A DNA stretch of 64,000 nt. Origin: ENR-C20 sp942493145. Its GTDB lineage: Bacteria; Bacillota; Clostridia; Acetivibrionales; DTU013. Of the stretch, positions 36,185 to 45,528 are shown in pieces. The notes beneath the pieces are model-generated. The model saw only the letters and a list, made by a program, of their open reading frames with translations, was not told where the DNA came from and made no database searches. A program made the translations under genes and the position numbers. The DNA is taken from NCBI GenBank assembly GCA_942493145.1, contig OW818679.1, positions 4,154,001 through 4,218,000 of the forward strand, in the 5' to 3' direction. Position 1 is the first letter of the stretch; each line of letters begins with the position of its first letter.

Positions 36185-37719
36185 TGATGATTCTCCTCCC
36201 TTTTCGCATTGGCTGCGGCGGCACACGATAATTCAGAATCCATGCAGCCGGAAGCCATCTCTAAAATGTATTCCTGTGTGAAACGGTCTTTGGGTACCTC
36301 TCCTGCAAACTCTCCCTCGCAGAGTACGGCGATGCGGTCTGCCATTCCCAGCAGCTCCTCCATGTCGGAGGTTATCATAATGATGCATTTTCCCTCCGTA
36401 CACAGTTCATTCATGAGCTCGTATATCTCATGCTTGGCTCCAACATCGATTCCCCTGGTTGGTTCATCAAAAATCAGAATATCCGAGTTTGCGGCCAGTG
36501 TCTTGGCAATTACAACCTTTTGCTGATTTCCGCCGGACAGGTTCAGTACTTTCTGTTTCATACCCGGTGTCCTTATTCTTAATCGGTTTACGTAACCTTC
36601 AGCTACCTGTTGCTCGAGTTTGGAATCTACAATCAGGTGTTTGGTTAGTTTTTTAATATTTGAAAACACAATATTCCATTTAACCCCGTTCAACAGAAAA
36701 CAGCCCTCGCTTTTTCTGTCCTCCGGGACAAGGCCTATTCCATAGCTAATTGCATCAATTGGGGATTTGATTTCAACTTTCCTGCCATTCACAAACACTT
36801 CTCCCCATTGCCTGTGTTCCGCTCCGAAAACCACCTTCATGATCTCACTCCGGCCAGCACCAACCAGTCCGGCAAGGCCTAATATCTCGCCCTTCCTGGC
36901 TTTGAATGAAACGTTTTTTACACCATTGCCCGTAAGGTTCCGAAGTTCCAGAGCAACCTCTCCCGGCTTAGTCGTACGCTTAGGGTAGTTTTCACTGAGT
37001 TCGCGGCCCACCATATATTTAATGAGCTCAGATCGGTTTGTCTCGCAGACTTTCTTTGTCACTACATATTTTCCATCACGGAAAACTGTTACTCGATCGG
37101 CGATCCTGAATATCTCATCCAAACGGTGTGAGATATATAGGATGGTAACGCCCTGTGCTTTTAATTGACATATTATGTCCATCAAGATGTCTATCTCAGA
37201 AACGCTCAAAGGTGCAGTCGGTTCATCCATAATCAGAATTCTGGCATCTTTTGAGACTGCTTTTGCTATTTCAACAATCTGTCGTTTCGCACTGCTTAAA
37301 TTTCGAACCAGAGTCCTTGGGTCTATGTCTACATTAAAACGTTTAAATATCTTATCCGCAACTTCATTCATAGCTTTTTGATTCACGAAGGTGCCGTATT
37401 TTTTCCCAAGGCAAATGTTTTCCGCCGCCGAAAGTAGTCCGATCAGGTTATACTCCTGATAGATCGCCTCGATACCTAGCTCTCTTGCTATTGCAGGATT
37501 CAGCGCGGTAAAGCTCTGATCCTCAATTCTGATTGTTCCTTGCTCCGGGGTTGCTGCTCCTGTTATTATTTTGATCAATGTGGACTTTCCCGCTCCATTT
37601 TCTCCTACAAGTGCATGGACTTCGCCTCGCTGGAATTCCACAGAGAAGTTGTCGAGAGCCACAACTCCCGGGTATATCTTCACAATACCCTCTAAAGACA
37701 GAATTTTATTATTATCCAA
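36181..37719 (-). CDS. Ribose-type ABC transporter ATP-binding protein (RbsA/MglA family, double ATPase)
   Basis: A 512-residue protein with two fused ATPase domains. The first has Walker A GENGAGKST (about 40-48), signature LSSAKRQ and Walker B LIMDEPTAPLS; the second has GLVGAGRSE in place of a full Walker A, signature LSGGNQQK and LIFDEPTRGIDVGAKHEIY. This asymmetric double layout defines the family. The TTG at 37719 lies ten bases after GGGAGG; the ATG at 37737 precedes that site, so I chose TTG. A hairpin separates it from the binding-protein gene. Confidence 0.93.
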   Translation of the reverse strand: MDNNKILSLEGIVKIYPGVVALDNFSVEFQRGEVHALVGENGAGKSTLIKIITGAATPEQGTIRIEDQSFTALNPAIARELGIEAIYQEYNLIGLLSAAENICLGKKYGTFVNQKAMNEVADKIFKRFNVDIDPRTLVRNLSSAKRQIVEIAKAVSKDARILIMDEPTAPLSVSEIDILMDIICQLKAQGVTILYISHRLDEIFRIADRVTVFRDGKYVVTKKVCETNRSELIKYMVGRELSENYPKRTTKPGEVALELRNLTGNGVKNVSFKARKGEILGLAGLVGAGRSEIMKVVFGAEHRQWGEVFVNGRKVEIKSPIDAISYGIGLVPEDRKSEGCFLLNGVKWNIVFSNIKKLTKHLIVDSKLEQQVAEGYVNRLRIRTPGMKQKVLNLSGGNQQKVVIAKTLAANSDILIFDEPTRGIDVGAKHEIYELMNELCTEGKCIIMITSDMEELLGMADRIAVLCEGEFAGEVPKDRFTQEYILEMASGCMDSELSCAAAANAKREENHQ

Positions 37720-37787
37720 TATAATGCAACCTCCCATGGTGTCGCCACGATTTGAGATATGTTAACAAACCGCAGCTGAATTCTCAA

Positions 37788-37824
37788 CCAGCAATGCTGG
37801 GTTTTTATTCCTCAGCATTGCCGG
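37788..37824 (-). terminator. Hairpin between sugar-type binding protein and ATPase genes
   Basis: CCAGCAATGCTGG (37788-37800) pairs with CTCAGCATTGCCGG (37811-37824). It lies 45 bases after the binding-protein stop on the reverse strand and is probably a partial terminator. Confidence 0.6.
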
Positions 37825-37867
37825 AATGTTTCAAGAATCGCTGTGTGGCTATTGTTTATAACTGTTA

Positions 37868-39037
37868 TTACTTAAGAAAATCGTTTTCGGGATTATCTAT
37901 GACCTTGTCATAGCCTATGGTGTCCATAGTCCAGATATCGTCCAGTACCCAGAATGGAGTTTTTGCAGTCCCCAGCAGCACTCCCTTTGAAACCTGGTAC
38001 AGGCCTTCGGCCATGGCTACCTTTTTATCTGCCGGTCGTCCGTAAGTTCCATAATTGCAGGAACCGCGAAGAACGCTCTTGTTATCAGCAGCCGCTTTCA
38101 GAAGCTCCGCCGAGGTAACTGAGTAGCTGCCTGCAAATATAGCAAACTTGGACAGGTCATAGCCAGGCTGAGATGTTAAGTAGTTGTTTACACCAATAGC
38201 GGGGCCTTCCTGGAACACCATGAATAGTCTTATATCCGGATCCATCGTCATGGCTTCCTCTGCGGCGTTATATCCCAGATCGATTGAGTTATGAGCCTCG
38301 CCCGTATAGGATATTGTAACTCTTGGGTCATTGGCTATTGTCGCGAGCATTTGATTATAAAGAAGTTTGAATATGTAGGTGTTGTTGAAGCCAAGAACAG
38401 CTGCATGGATCTCACCTTTTCCGGCATTGGGATAATTCTTGTCTATCCATTTTGAGGACATGAGTGCGACCTGGTTGCCAAGCTCTGCATAGTCAACTGC
38501 AGCACCACCGGCTAATTTCTCGTAGTATGCAGGATACTGGCCGTTGAAGACAACCGGAATACCGGCTTCCATAGCCTTAACGCAGACGCCTTCAACGGCA
38601 ATCTGATCCAGAGGCGCACAGATGATCATATCAACACCCATTTCAATGAAGTTCTCCATTTGGGATATCATAAGCGCCGTATCGCCCTCGCAAGCCATTA
38701 TGGAGACGGTAACGCCCATTTCAGTAAACTTCTGGTTGATGTAATCGACAGTAAGTTTAAGAAATGGGTTGGAGAGAGTATTGACCGAGTAGCCGATGAA
38801 AACCTCTTTACCAGCATCAAGTCGGGCTTGAACATCATTCGCTACCTTGTCAACAATCTTGTCGCCCTCTGCCTTTGCCGCATCCTGAAGTGTTGTTTCA
38901 GACGGGCTTTCGGCGGAATTGGTGCTTGTGACAGCATCTGTGGTTCCGGCTTTTGTGGTGCTGGATGAACAACCGGTAAATAGAGTGCATGCAAAAATCA
39001 TTGTAAAAGCTAAGATTAAAGTAATCGCCTTTTTCAT
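37868..39037 (-). CDS. Ribose-type ABC substrate-binding lipoprotein
   Basis: A 389-residue protein of the periplasmic-binding-protein type 1 (RbsB-like) fold. A lipoprotein signal peptide ends in FTGC. The mature part has VFIGYSVNTLSNPFLKLTVDYI, MENFIEMGVDMIICAPLDQIA and AGIPVVFNGQY, standard for the fold. An acidic linker (DAAKAEGDKIVDKVANDVQARLDAGK) of about 40 residues precedes it. ATG 39037 has GAGGAGGCATATT upstream. It follows an amidohydrolase gene by 68 bases in the same operon. Ligand is unknown; the two hydrolases suggest a ring-derived acid or glycoside. Confidence 0.9.
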   Translation of the reverse strand: MKKAITLILAFTMIFACTLFTGCSSSTTKAGTTDAVTSTNSAESPSETTLQDAAKAEGDKIVDKVANDVQARLDAGKEVFIGYSVNTLSNPFLKLTVDYINQKFTEMGVTVSIMACEGDTALMISQMENFIEMGVDMIICAPLDQIAVEGVCVKAMEAGIPVVFNGQYPAYYEKLAGGAAVDYAELGNQVALMSSKWIDKNYPNAGKGEIHAAVLGFNNTYIFKLLYNQMLATIANDPRVTISYTGEAHNSIDLGYNAAEEAMTMDPDIRLFMVFQEGPAIGVNNYLTSQPGYDLSKFAIFAGSYSVTSAELLKAAADNKSVLRGSCNYGTYGRPADKKVAMAEGLYQVSKGVLLGTAKTPFWVLDDIWTMDTIGYDKVIDNPENDFLK

Positions 39038-39105
39038 AATATGCCTCCTCAAAATATTTTATTGTCCCGGGTTTATATAATATCAACGGCTGGTAGCCGC
39101 TGTTA

Positions 39106-40074
39106 TCAATCATTGAAGGGTATTTTCAAAAGCTTTAGCGCATTCCGGAAGAAGATTTTTGCTTTCTGTTCTTCATTAATGTTCATACCTTCCACGGATT
39201 CAATGGCATATGTCAACTCCTGTGGTGTCATAGCCGGGAAATCTGTTGCGTATACCATTTGGTCAGGACCAAAGAAGCTGAAACCCAGTTCCAATGTTTT
39301 TGTCGCCTGGCCATATACCGCAGTATCTCCGTAGAATTTAAAAAGGTTTTTATATAACTCACTGCCCTTCTCTCCTATTTTTTTAGAAACATAAGGCGGG
39401 TCATCAAAATACTGTGCCTTTATGCGGGTGTGAAATGCAGGAATAAAGGCGCCGCAGTGGTGTGTGATAAATTTGATATTTGGGAAACGCTCAAATACAT
39501 CCGAACGGGCAAGATATACCATGGCAAGACTTGTATCCAGTGGCCAGTGAAGCATTGTAGCTATATCAAAGGGGACCGGCAGAGGACCATGTGCAAACGC
39601 GGGGTGGATCCATACAGGTAAATCATATTCTGCCATCATCTCATAAATTGGGAAAAGTCTCTGAGAATCCAATTGTTCTCCGACAATATTACTGGATATT
39701 TGAATTCCCTTCATTCCCAAATTCTCAATTGCTCTTCTGCCTTCCGCCAGCGCCATATTTATATCAGCCAGGGGAAGGGTCGCCGCCGCAGCTATAAAGT
39801 GATTGGGATAATCGTTTACAAGCTCTGCCATCTCTTCGTTGCCTGTCCTTGCGAGCTCTTTTGCCAATTCCGGCTCAACCATGGACTCCAGATCAGGCCC
39901 CATCATGGTTATGACTGAAGTATCGCCTGGAGCAAACTCGTCCATAACGGCAATGCGCTCTTTGGGGTCTTGAAGGATTGAAGCTGGTGGGGTTGGGTGG
40001 TGTTTGATGTTTCTATTGTCCAGCTCCGCTAAATACCTTGGTGTAAGAACGTGGGTAAAGAAATCGACTCTCAT
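39106..40074 (-). CDS. Amidohydrolase 2 family protein (ACMSD-like)
   Basis: A 322-residue TIM-barrel enzyme. The N-terminal MRVDFFTHVLTP has a single FTH where HxH or ExH is usual, and later metal-site segments are VWIHPAFAHG, FITHHCGAFIP and VYATDFPAMTP. These are the beta-5, beta-6 and beta-8 ligands of the family. AAGGGGACATCAA precedes the ATG. It is the first gene of the operon and differs from the second amidohydrolase at 33413, so the two probably catalyse different steps. A LysR gene lies divergently upstream. Confidence 0.86.
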   Translation of the reverse strand: MRVDFFTHVLTPRYLAELDNRNIKHHPTPPASILQDPKERIAVMDEFAPGDTSVITMMGPDLESMVEPELAKELARTGNEEMAELVNDYPNHFIAAAATLPLADINMALAEGRRAIENLGMKGIQISSNIVGEQLDSQRLFPIYEMMAEYDLPVWIHPAFAHGPLPVPFDIATMLHWPLDTSLAMVYLARSDVFERFPNIKFITHHCGAFIPAFHTRIKAQYFDDPPYVSKKIGEKGSELYKNLFKFYGDTAVYGQATKTLELGFSFFGPDQMVYATDFPAMTPQELTYAIESVEGMNINEEQKAKIFFRNALKLLKIPFND

Positions 40075-40092
40075 TTGATGTCCCCTTATGAA

Positions 40093-40133
40093 TGTTTTAC
40101 TATCACGTTTTACTATGTGGATTTACTATGTGG
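40093..40133. repeat. Three short tandem repeats in the leader of the amidohydrolase operon
   Basis: TTTTACTATCACG, TTTTACTATGTGGA and TTTACTATGTGGA follow one another in the 5' untranslated region, between the promoter and the start at 40074. They could be regulator binding sites or slippage products. Confidence 0.6.
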
Positions 40134-40160
40134 AAGCTCTATTAATATCACTCTAGCCTT

Positions 40161-40189
40161 AAGATAATTTAGATTGCCTGCTTTGTCAA
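40161..40189 (-). promoter_or_regulatory. Sigma-A promoter of the amidohydrolase/ABC operon
   Basis: On the reverse strand a perfect TTGACA (40189-40184) is 17 bases from TATCTT (40166-40161), about 85 bases before the start at 40074. Confidence 0.6.
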
Positions 40190-40201
40190 ACTGTATAGGC
40201 A

Positions 40202-40274
40202 GTAACTTTTAGTAGGAATTAATTGGATATATTAGACAATAATGGGTGGCATAAATATAAAAAGTTACCATTAT
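40202..40274. promoter_or_regulatory. Overlapping inverted repeats in the LysR/amidohydrolase divergent region
   Basis: GTAACTTTT (40202-40210) is complementary to AAAAGTTAC (40260-40268), and ATAATGG (40239-40245) to CCATTAT (40268-40274). They lie just upstream of the amidohydrolase promoter, where a LysR regulator would bind. The rest of the 400-base gap (40275-40481) is very AT-rich with no gene visible. Confidence 0.4.
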
Positions 40275-40481
40275 ACGCCATATATAAAGCTTTTCGGTTT
40301 ATTAACATTAACAGGGCTGTTTTTATTTATTATTTTTTCTAAATATGATTATAAATTTATAAAAAAATATCATTAATTCGAGAGCACTTTTATCAGGGCT
40401 AAGCTGGAATCGTACCATATTGCGGGAATGGTTCCGCCATGATAGTATTAATAATAACTACTGCTTAGAGAGGTATGCTTA

Positions 40482-41414
40482 ATGGATACTGAACGAATGC
40501 GTTATTTCATCTGCGTAGCAGAATGTCTGAGCTTTACTCAGGCAGCCAGACAGCTTTATATAAGTCAGCCTACTTTAAGTAATAAAATCGCGGATTTGGA
40601 AGGGGAACTCGGTGTGCCTCTGTTTGATCGCACAACACGTAGTGTCTCACTTACCGGCGCTGGTGAATATTTCTTCGCTGAAGCGCGGCAGATCATACAT
40701 AACATGGATGAGCTTACCATAAGGGTAAAAGCTATGTCAAAAGGTAAATTCGGCCGACTGTCCTTTGGTTTTCTTGATATCATCGCTTACAGGTTGATTG
40801 AGGCCACAATATCGAACTTCACTCATAATTATCCGGATATTAAACTTCAAATTCAGAAACTTACCCATAGTGAATTAACCAGGTTTGTTGCAGATGGCAC
40901 CGTAGATTTGGCCTTCATCATGAACTACCGTGATCCAGGATTATCTAATATAGCATATAAAAAAATTCTCAGTTCCAGACTCATGGTGTTGCTGCCTAAA
41001 GATCACCATCTGGCCAATCAGAGCAGCATCAAGCTCAATGATCTTGAAAATGAGCCTCTATTATCTGTCAGAAAAAGTGATGCCCTTACCCTTGTGAACA
41101 CGATCACCTCCATCTGTAACAATAAAGGCTTTCCTCCCAAATTTGTCGGTGAGTGCAGCGGGCCTGAGGAATTGGCAATTTCCGTCTCCAGCGGACTCGG
41201 TATTGCTATTGTTTCCTATTTTCTCTCCTCAGTATTGTCCTACTCAAAGAACCTTCGTCTGATTCCAATAAGCCATATTACAACTACAACCGATCTATAC
41301 TTCGTATACCGTAAAGACAATCCAAATCCATGCATTCAAGCAATGCTCGAATGTGCTGTTCAGACTTCGGCTGAAATAAATGCCGAGGAACCAAGGTATC
41401 TCCTACCCGAGTAA
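40482..41414 (+). CDS. LysR-family transcriptional regulator
   Basis: A 310-residue LysR-type regulator. The helix-turn-helix is MDTERMRYFICVAECLSFTQAARQL followed by YISQPTLSNKIADLEGELGVPLF; the effector domain has FDRTTRSVSLTGAGEYF and SSGLGIAIVSYF near its second lobe. AGAGAGGTATGCTTA precedes the ATG. It is divergent from the ABC/amidohydrolase operon, the classic layout for a LysR gene that controls its neighbour in response to a pathway intermediate. Confidence 0.92.
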   Translation: MDTERMRYFICVAECLSFTQAARQLYISQPTLSNKIADLEGELGVPLFDRTTRSVSLTGAGEYFFAEARQIIHNMDELTIRVKAMSKGKFGRLSFGFLDIIAYRLIEATISNFTHNYPDIKLQIQKLTHSELTRFVADGTVDLAFIMNYRDPGLSNIAYKKILSSRLMVLLPKDHHLANQSSIKLNDLENEPLLSVRKSDALTLVNTITSICNNKGFPPKFVGECSGPEELAISVSSGLGIAIVSYFLSSVLSYSKNLRLIPISHITTTTDLYFVYRKDNPNPCIQAMLECAVQTSAEINAEEPRYLLPE

Positions 41415-41686
41415 TATCCCTGCTGGACGCGCCATATGAACGAACTCCGGAAAGAATTTTTTCCGGGGTTTCTTTTTGTCCTTCACAGGCTTTATTTTTA
41501 TGTCCTCCTTTATGCTTTATAGCTATTTATTACGTCGTGCCTGGAATATCTATAAAAGGAATAAAAAACAATTCTCTGGAAATAATTTACACTAACTTAA
41601 AATACCCTGCCATGAATATATATTAATATGCCCGAATTTCAATGGACAAACCTATAAAAAAAACAAGTTGTGAGAGGAGAAGAAAT

Positions 41687-44600
41687 ATGCGAAAAGTACT
41701 CAAAGTTGCGACGTCAATGTTCCTGGCAATCTGTTTGCTCTTGTCTATCCCGACCATTTCCCTTGCGCAGGCTTCAGATATCCAGGGAAGCTGGGCCGAG
41801 AAGCAAATCAATGACTGGGTTGAAAAAAAGCTCATAAATGGTTACGAGGACGGGACTTTCAAGCCTGAGAACCAGATTACCAGGGCGGAGTTTGCTGCCC
41901 TTGTCAACAGGGCTTTAGGTTTTTATAAGAAGTCTGACTACAAATTCAGTGATGTATCTCCGAAAGACTGGTTTGCAGGAGATATATCGATTGGGAAAGC
42001 CCAGGGCTACTTGAAGGGTGACGGCAACAATGCGTTGCCGAATAAGCCCATAAACAGGCAGGAGGTTATTGCGATCCTCGCAAGGATACTGACGCTGGAG
42101 CCTGATGCAGCTGCCACCTCCGAATACACTGATGCCGGATCGATAGCTTCCTGGGCAAAAGGTAGCGTCGGGGCCGTCTATAAGCTTGGATATATAAACG
42201 ATTACCAGGACAATACCTTCAAGCCTCTCCAAAATGCTACAAGGGCCGAGGTTGTCGCAATACTCTATGCGGCGGTCGGCACATTGTACAATTCAGCCGG
42301 GGTATATGGACCTTCCGATGGGACTGATGAGGCTCAAGGAAATGTAACAGTTACGCAGCCCGGCATAACGATTAAAAACCTGATCATTGACGGAAACCTA
42401 TATTTGACCGAAGGTATAGGAGAGGGCAAGGTTACGGTGGAAAATGTAACTGTAAAAGGGACAACTACAATAAGCGGAGGCGGAGAGCTTGAACTGGCCG
42501 GCAATTTCGACAGGATGGACGTCAATGCCAAAGATTCAAAGATAACCCTGGATAAGTCGGTAACCATCAATAAACTGACGGTAAACAGCCCTTCCAGATT
42601 TACCGGCGATTGCACAATAGAAACTGCCCTTATCAATTCAAATGATGTGACTATCGAAGCCGAGCCTGCAGAAGTTATTATTGCCCCTGGCCTTACAGGT
42701 GTGGAAGTCACTGCCCGCCAGTCTGTAGTTTTCGGAGGCGGAGGCGGGGGCTGGACACCTCCTTCCGTGGTAACGGTTACCGGCATTAAAGCGTTTGATG
42801 ACGCGACGGCACCCAGCGGAGCAGACATAAATGAATTTCTTCCTACTTCTGCAGAGGTCACATTAAGCAACTCAGCAACACCTCAAACCTTTCAGGTTCA
42901 TTGGGATACCGGATCGTATCAACCGGGCAGCAGTGATGGGCTATACACTTTCTCAGGTGCCCTTGTACCACCTCAAGGATTGAACATTACGGTCCCATCC
43001 AATATGAGGGCAAGCATCAGGGTTATAGTAGGTCTCAGCATAATAAGTGTTGATCCAATTACTGATATCAATGTGAGTGTAGATACGGCGCTATCCTCTA
43101 TTCCATTGCCTGCAACCGCGGTTGTTAATCTGAGAGAGGGCCCACCACGCACCATATCAGTAACAAGTTGGACTACAACCTCCGATACACCCCCCTACAA
43201 TGGCGCTGTGGAGGGCACATACAGCTTTTCCGGTACCCTGGCAGTCCCTGGCGATGTGATAGATCCCGCGCAACACACAGCAAGTATCAACGTTGTAGTA
43301 GGTGTGAACACCATTAATGTTTCTTCTGTGGATATCTTTGCAGATAAAAATGTATTAGAAGGAACAGCGTTAAGCGCCATTAACCTTCCGGACCAGGTAA
43401 CAGCAAATCTCAGCAACAATTCCTCAATCCTGCTGAATGTTGATTGGGATACATCATCGTATGACGGAAGTGAACCGGGCACCTATATTATACCCGGTAC
43501 AATTTCGACCACTGAGGGTATCCTCAATTCTTTGAACGTATTGGCATCCTTCCATATCAATGTTGTCAATCCCATTCCCGACCCTGTCCCCAATACTCCT
43601 TTACAGACATCCCGGGGTACATTGATCGATGAATACGACAGTATGTCCGGCTGGACCTGTGATACCGGAAATGCCGATATATCGCTGGACACCGGAATAA
43701 GGGCTTCAGGTAATGCCTCTCTGAATATTTCGGCAACAGTTCCCGGCGGACCTCTGACTAATAATGGATATTCGGTTATGAAAGTATTTAATACTGTGCA
43801 GGACATGAGTGGTATGGACAACATACAGTTTGACATTTACATACCCGATGTCAAGCAGACGGATCGTGTTTCAATAAGGTTCTATACAGACGATTATTCT
43901 AACATGTTTAATAACTGCTTCAGAAACCTGACAGGCAACCGGATGCTTGTAAATGGATGGAACAGGATATGCCTGACGAAAGATCAGTTCGGACCTTCTG
44001 AGGTCGGTTCTCCTTCATGGGACAGCATATCCTGTATGAGGGTCATGGTATTCCCTATGAACGGCTGCAAACCCAGCGTCAATCTTGACAGGGTAGCATA
44101 TAACATCAGAGGAAGGGCACAGGTACTGTTTACCTTTGATGATGGCTGGTATGACCTTGTCGACCCGGCTATTGCGAATAATGCCTTCTCCATTCTGTCG
44201 TCCAGGGACTTCCCCGCCACAGTCTGGGCAAAGGAGTCAAGTGTAGAGGGTTATACCGGAAGCAATCGTACATTGAATAATGGCAGTTATTATCTTAATG
44301 AGACTGACCTTGACCGTTTGTATGCCGCAGGATGGGATATCGGAAACCACACGGTAAATCACCCGGATAGCTTTGACGGAATGACAGATGACCAGAAAAG
44401 ACAGCAAATAAGACAGGAGTATGAACATTGTCAGCAATGGCTGATAGATAGGTCCTGGGAAAGAGGAGCACATTTTGCGTGTTATCCCTCAGGAATCTAT
44501 GACGAAAACATCATAAGTATACTGAAGGATATCGGCGTGCTGGCCGCAAGGACTACAGTATATGGCATGCAGACACTGCCTGTCGACAACCTGTACAAAT

Positions 44601-45358
44601 TAAAATGTATATTTATAGATAGCAGCAATACCGTGGCAATGGCTGAACAACAGATTGATAAAGCGATTGCCACAGGTTCTACAATCATATTTATGCTGCA
44701 CAAGGTTGAGGATTCGACTGATGCATTATCCTTGTCGGATTTCGAAGAACTTGTTCAATATGTCTACAGTAAGGGAGATAGTGTTGATGTTACGACTATG
44801 AGCGGCTGGTATGACAGTTATATGGGAAATACCCGGATAACCAGCGTGAACGCATTGACGGGCATCTCTGCAGATTACGGTACACAGGCCAGCGCATTGG
44901 GTTTGCCTTCCACCGTCAGCGTCAATTTGAACAACGGCAGTACTCAGCAGATATCTGTAAGCTGGAATACCGGCAACTATAACGGAAATGAGCCAGGTAC
45001 CTACACACTACATGGCGCTCTGACACTACCGGTCGGGGTAACAAACCCGGACAATTTAGTGGCAGGGATAACTGTGACAGTTGAAGAAGCAGTCATCGTT
45101 ATAAGTACTACTACTGCTGCCTTGCATGTTACATCAGGCACCGATATCAACCTGGTCCCTCTTCCGGAAACAGTAGAAGTGGCCCTGAGTGACGGCACTA
45201 CCCAACAAATGGAGGTTCTTTGGAATACATCCCCTTACAATCCAGATGTGGCCGATACGTACACATTGCAGGGTACATTGGAACTACCGGAGGGTGTCAT
45301 AAATCAGAACGATGTCATGGCCATCATAGATGTTATAGTGGAAGAGGATGTTACATGA
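41687..45358 (+). CDS. Large S-layer-anchored Ig-like polysaccharide deacetylase
   Basis: Encodes 1223 residues. After a signal peptide (to about 26), three SLH domains (about 31-75, 85-135, 145-195) would bind the cell wall. Then a repetitive beta-helix-like region (about 215-345), a Gly-rich hinge (GGGGGG near 350), three bacterial Ig-like domains (about 361-624), a lectin-like region (about 644-805), a NodB deacetylase domain (about 811-1044) and two more Ig-like domains. Deacetylase motifs are TFDDG (816-820), HTVNH (888-892) and CYPSG. ATG 41687 follows GAGAGGAGAAG. Predicted to deacetylate a cell-wall or extracellular polysaccharide. Its own terminator follows. Confidence 0.9.
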   Translation: MRKVLKVATSMFLAICLLLSIPTISLAQASDIQGSWAEKQINDWVEKKLINGYEDGTFKPENQITRAEFAALVNRALGFYKKSDYKFSDVSPKDWFAGDISIGKAQGYLKGDGNNALPNKPINRQEVIAILARILTLEPDAAATSEYTDAGSIASWAKGSVGAVYKLGYINDYQDNTFKPLQNATRAEVVAILYAAVGTLYNSAGVYGPSDGTDEAQGNVTVTQPGITIKNLIIDGNLYLTEGIGEGKVTVENVTVKGTTTISGGGELELAGNFDRMDVNAKDSKITLDKSVTINKLTVNSPSRFTGDCTIETALINSNDVTIEAEPAEVIIAPGLTGVEVTARQSVVFGGGGGGWTPPSVVTVTGIKAFDDATAPSGADINEFLPTSAEVTLSNSATPQTFQVHWDTGSYQPGSSDGLYTFSGALVPPQGLNITVPSNMRASIRVIVGLSIISVDPITDINVSVDTALSSIPLPATAVVNLREGPPRTISVTSWTTTSDTPPYNGAVEGTYSFSGTLAVPGDVIDPAQHTASINVVVGVNTINVSSVDIFADKNVLEGTALSAINLPDQVTANLSNNSSILLNVDWDTSSYDGSEPGTYIIPGTISTTEGILNSLNVLASFHINVVNPIPDPVPNTPLQTSRGTLIDEYDSMSGWTCDTGNADISLDTGIRASGNASLNISATVPGGPLTNNGYSVMKVFNTVQDMSGMDNIQFDIYIPDVKQTDRVSIRFYTDDYSNMFNNCFRNLTGNRMLVNGWNRICLTKDQFGPSEVGSPSWDSISCMRVMVFPMNGCKPSVNLDRVAYNIRGRAQVLFTFDDGWYDLVDPAIANNAFSILSSRDFPATVWAKESSVEGYTGSNRTLNNGSYYLNETDLDRLYAAGWDIGNHTVNHPDSFDGMTDDQKRQQIRQEYEHCQQWLIDRSWERGAHFACYPSGIYDENIISILKDIGVLAARTTVYGMQTLPVDNLYKLKCIFIDSSNTVAMAEQQIDKAIATGSTIIFMLHKVEDSTDALSLSDFEELVQYVYSKGDSVDVTTMSGWYDSYMGNTRITSVNALTGISADYGTQASALGLPSTVSVNLNNGSTQQISVSWNTGNYNGNEPGTYTLHGALTLPVGVTNPDNLVAGITVTVEEAVIVISTTTAALHVTSGTDINLVPLPETVEVALSDGTTQQMEVLWNTSPYNPDVADTYTLQGTLELPEGVINQNDVMAIIDVIVEEDVT

Positions 45359-45380
45359 CAGGTGTTGATTAATTTCGCGC

Positions 45381-45414
45381 AAGGCTTTCAGGATTTCCTG
45401 AAAGCCTTTTTTTT
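45381..45414 (+). terminator. Rho-independent terminator after the SLH deacetylase gene
   Basis: AAGGCTTTCAGGA / TCCTGAAAGCCTT with a short loop followed by a run of eight T. A textbook terminator. Confidence 0.92.
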
Positions 45415-45438
45415 ACCAAAATGAAGCGGTGTACCACT

Positions 45439-45475
45439 TTATGTAAATCAACATATCATATAGCATGTAAATAAT
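45439..45475 (+). promoter_or_regulatory. TATGTAAA-type motif before the APH-like gene
   Basis: TTATGTAAATCAACATATCAT (read in two halves, 45439-45449 and 45450-45459) and GCATGTAAATAA (45463-45474) resemble the sequence before the first condensation gene and before the ACP operon. Candidate shared regulator site; the consensus core is TATGTAAA. Confidence 0.45.
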
Positions 45476-45486
45476 TAAGTTAAGGT

Positions 45487-45507
45487 GGGAGGTGGTTACC
45501 GCCTCCC
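45487..45507 (+). promoter_or_regulatory. Leader hairpin before the APH-like gene
   Basis: GGGAGGTGG (45487-45495) pairs with CCGCCTCCC (45499-45507) with one G-T pair and a three-base loop, 21 bases before the start. It hides a GGAGG sequence and leaves a separate GGAG next to the ATG. Confidence 0.45.
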
Positions 45508-45528
45508 TCAGGCAGCAGGAGTACTAGT

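Noticed and set aside
41687..45358. Repeated Ig-like domains considered as a possible frame-shifted or fused gene
   Set aside because: One continuous frame with signal peptide, SLH, Ig-like and NodB domains and a terminator after the stop; no break was seen.
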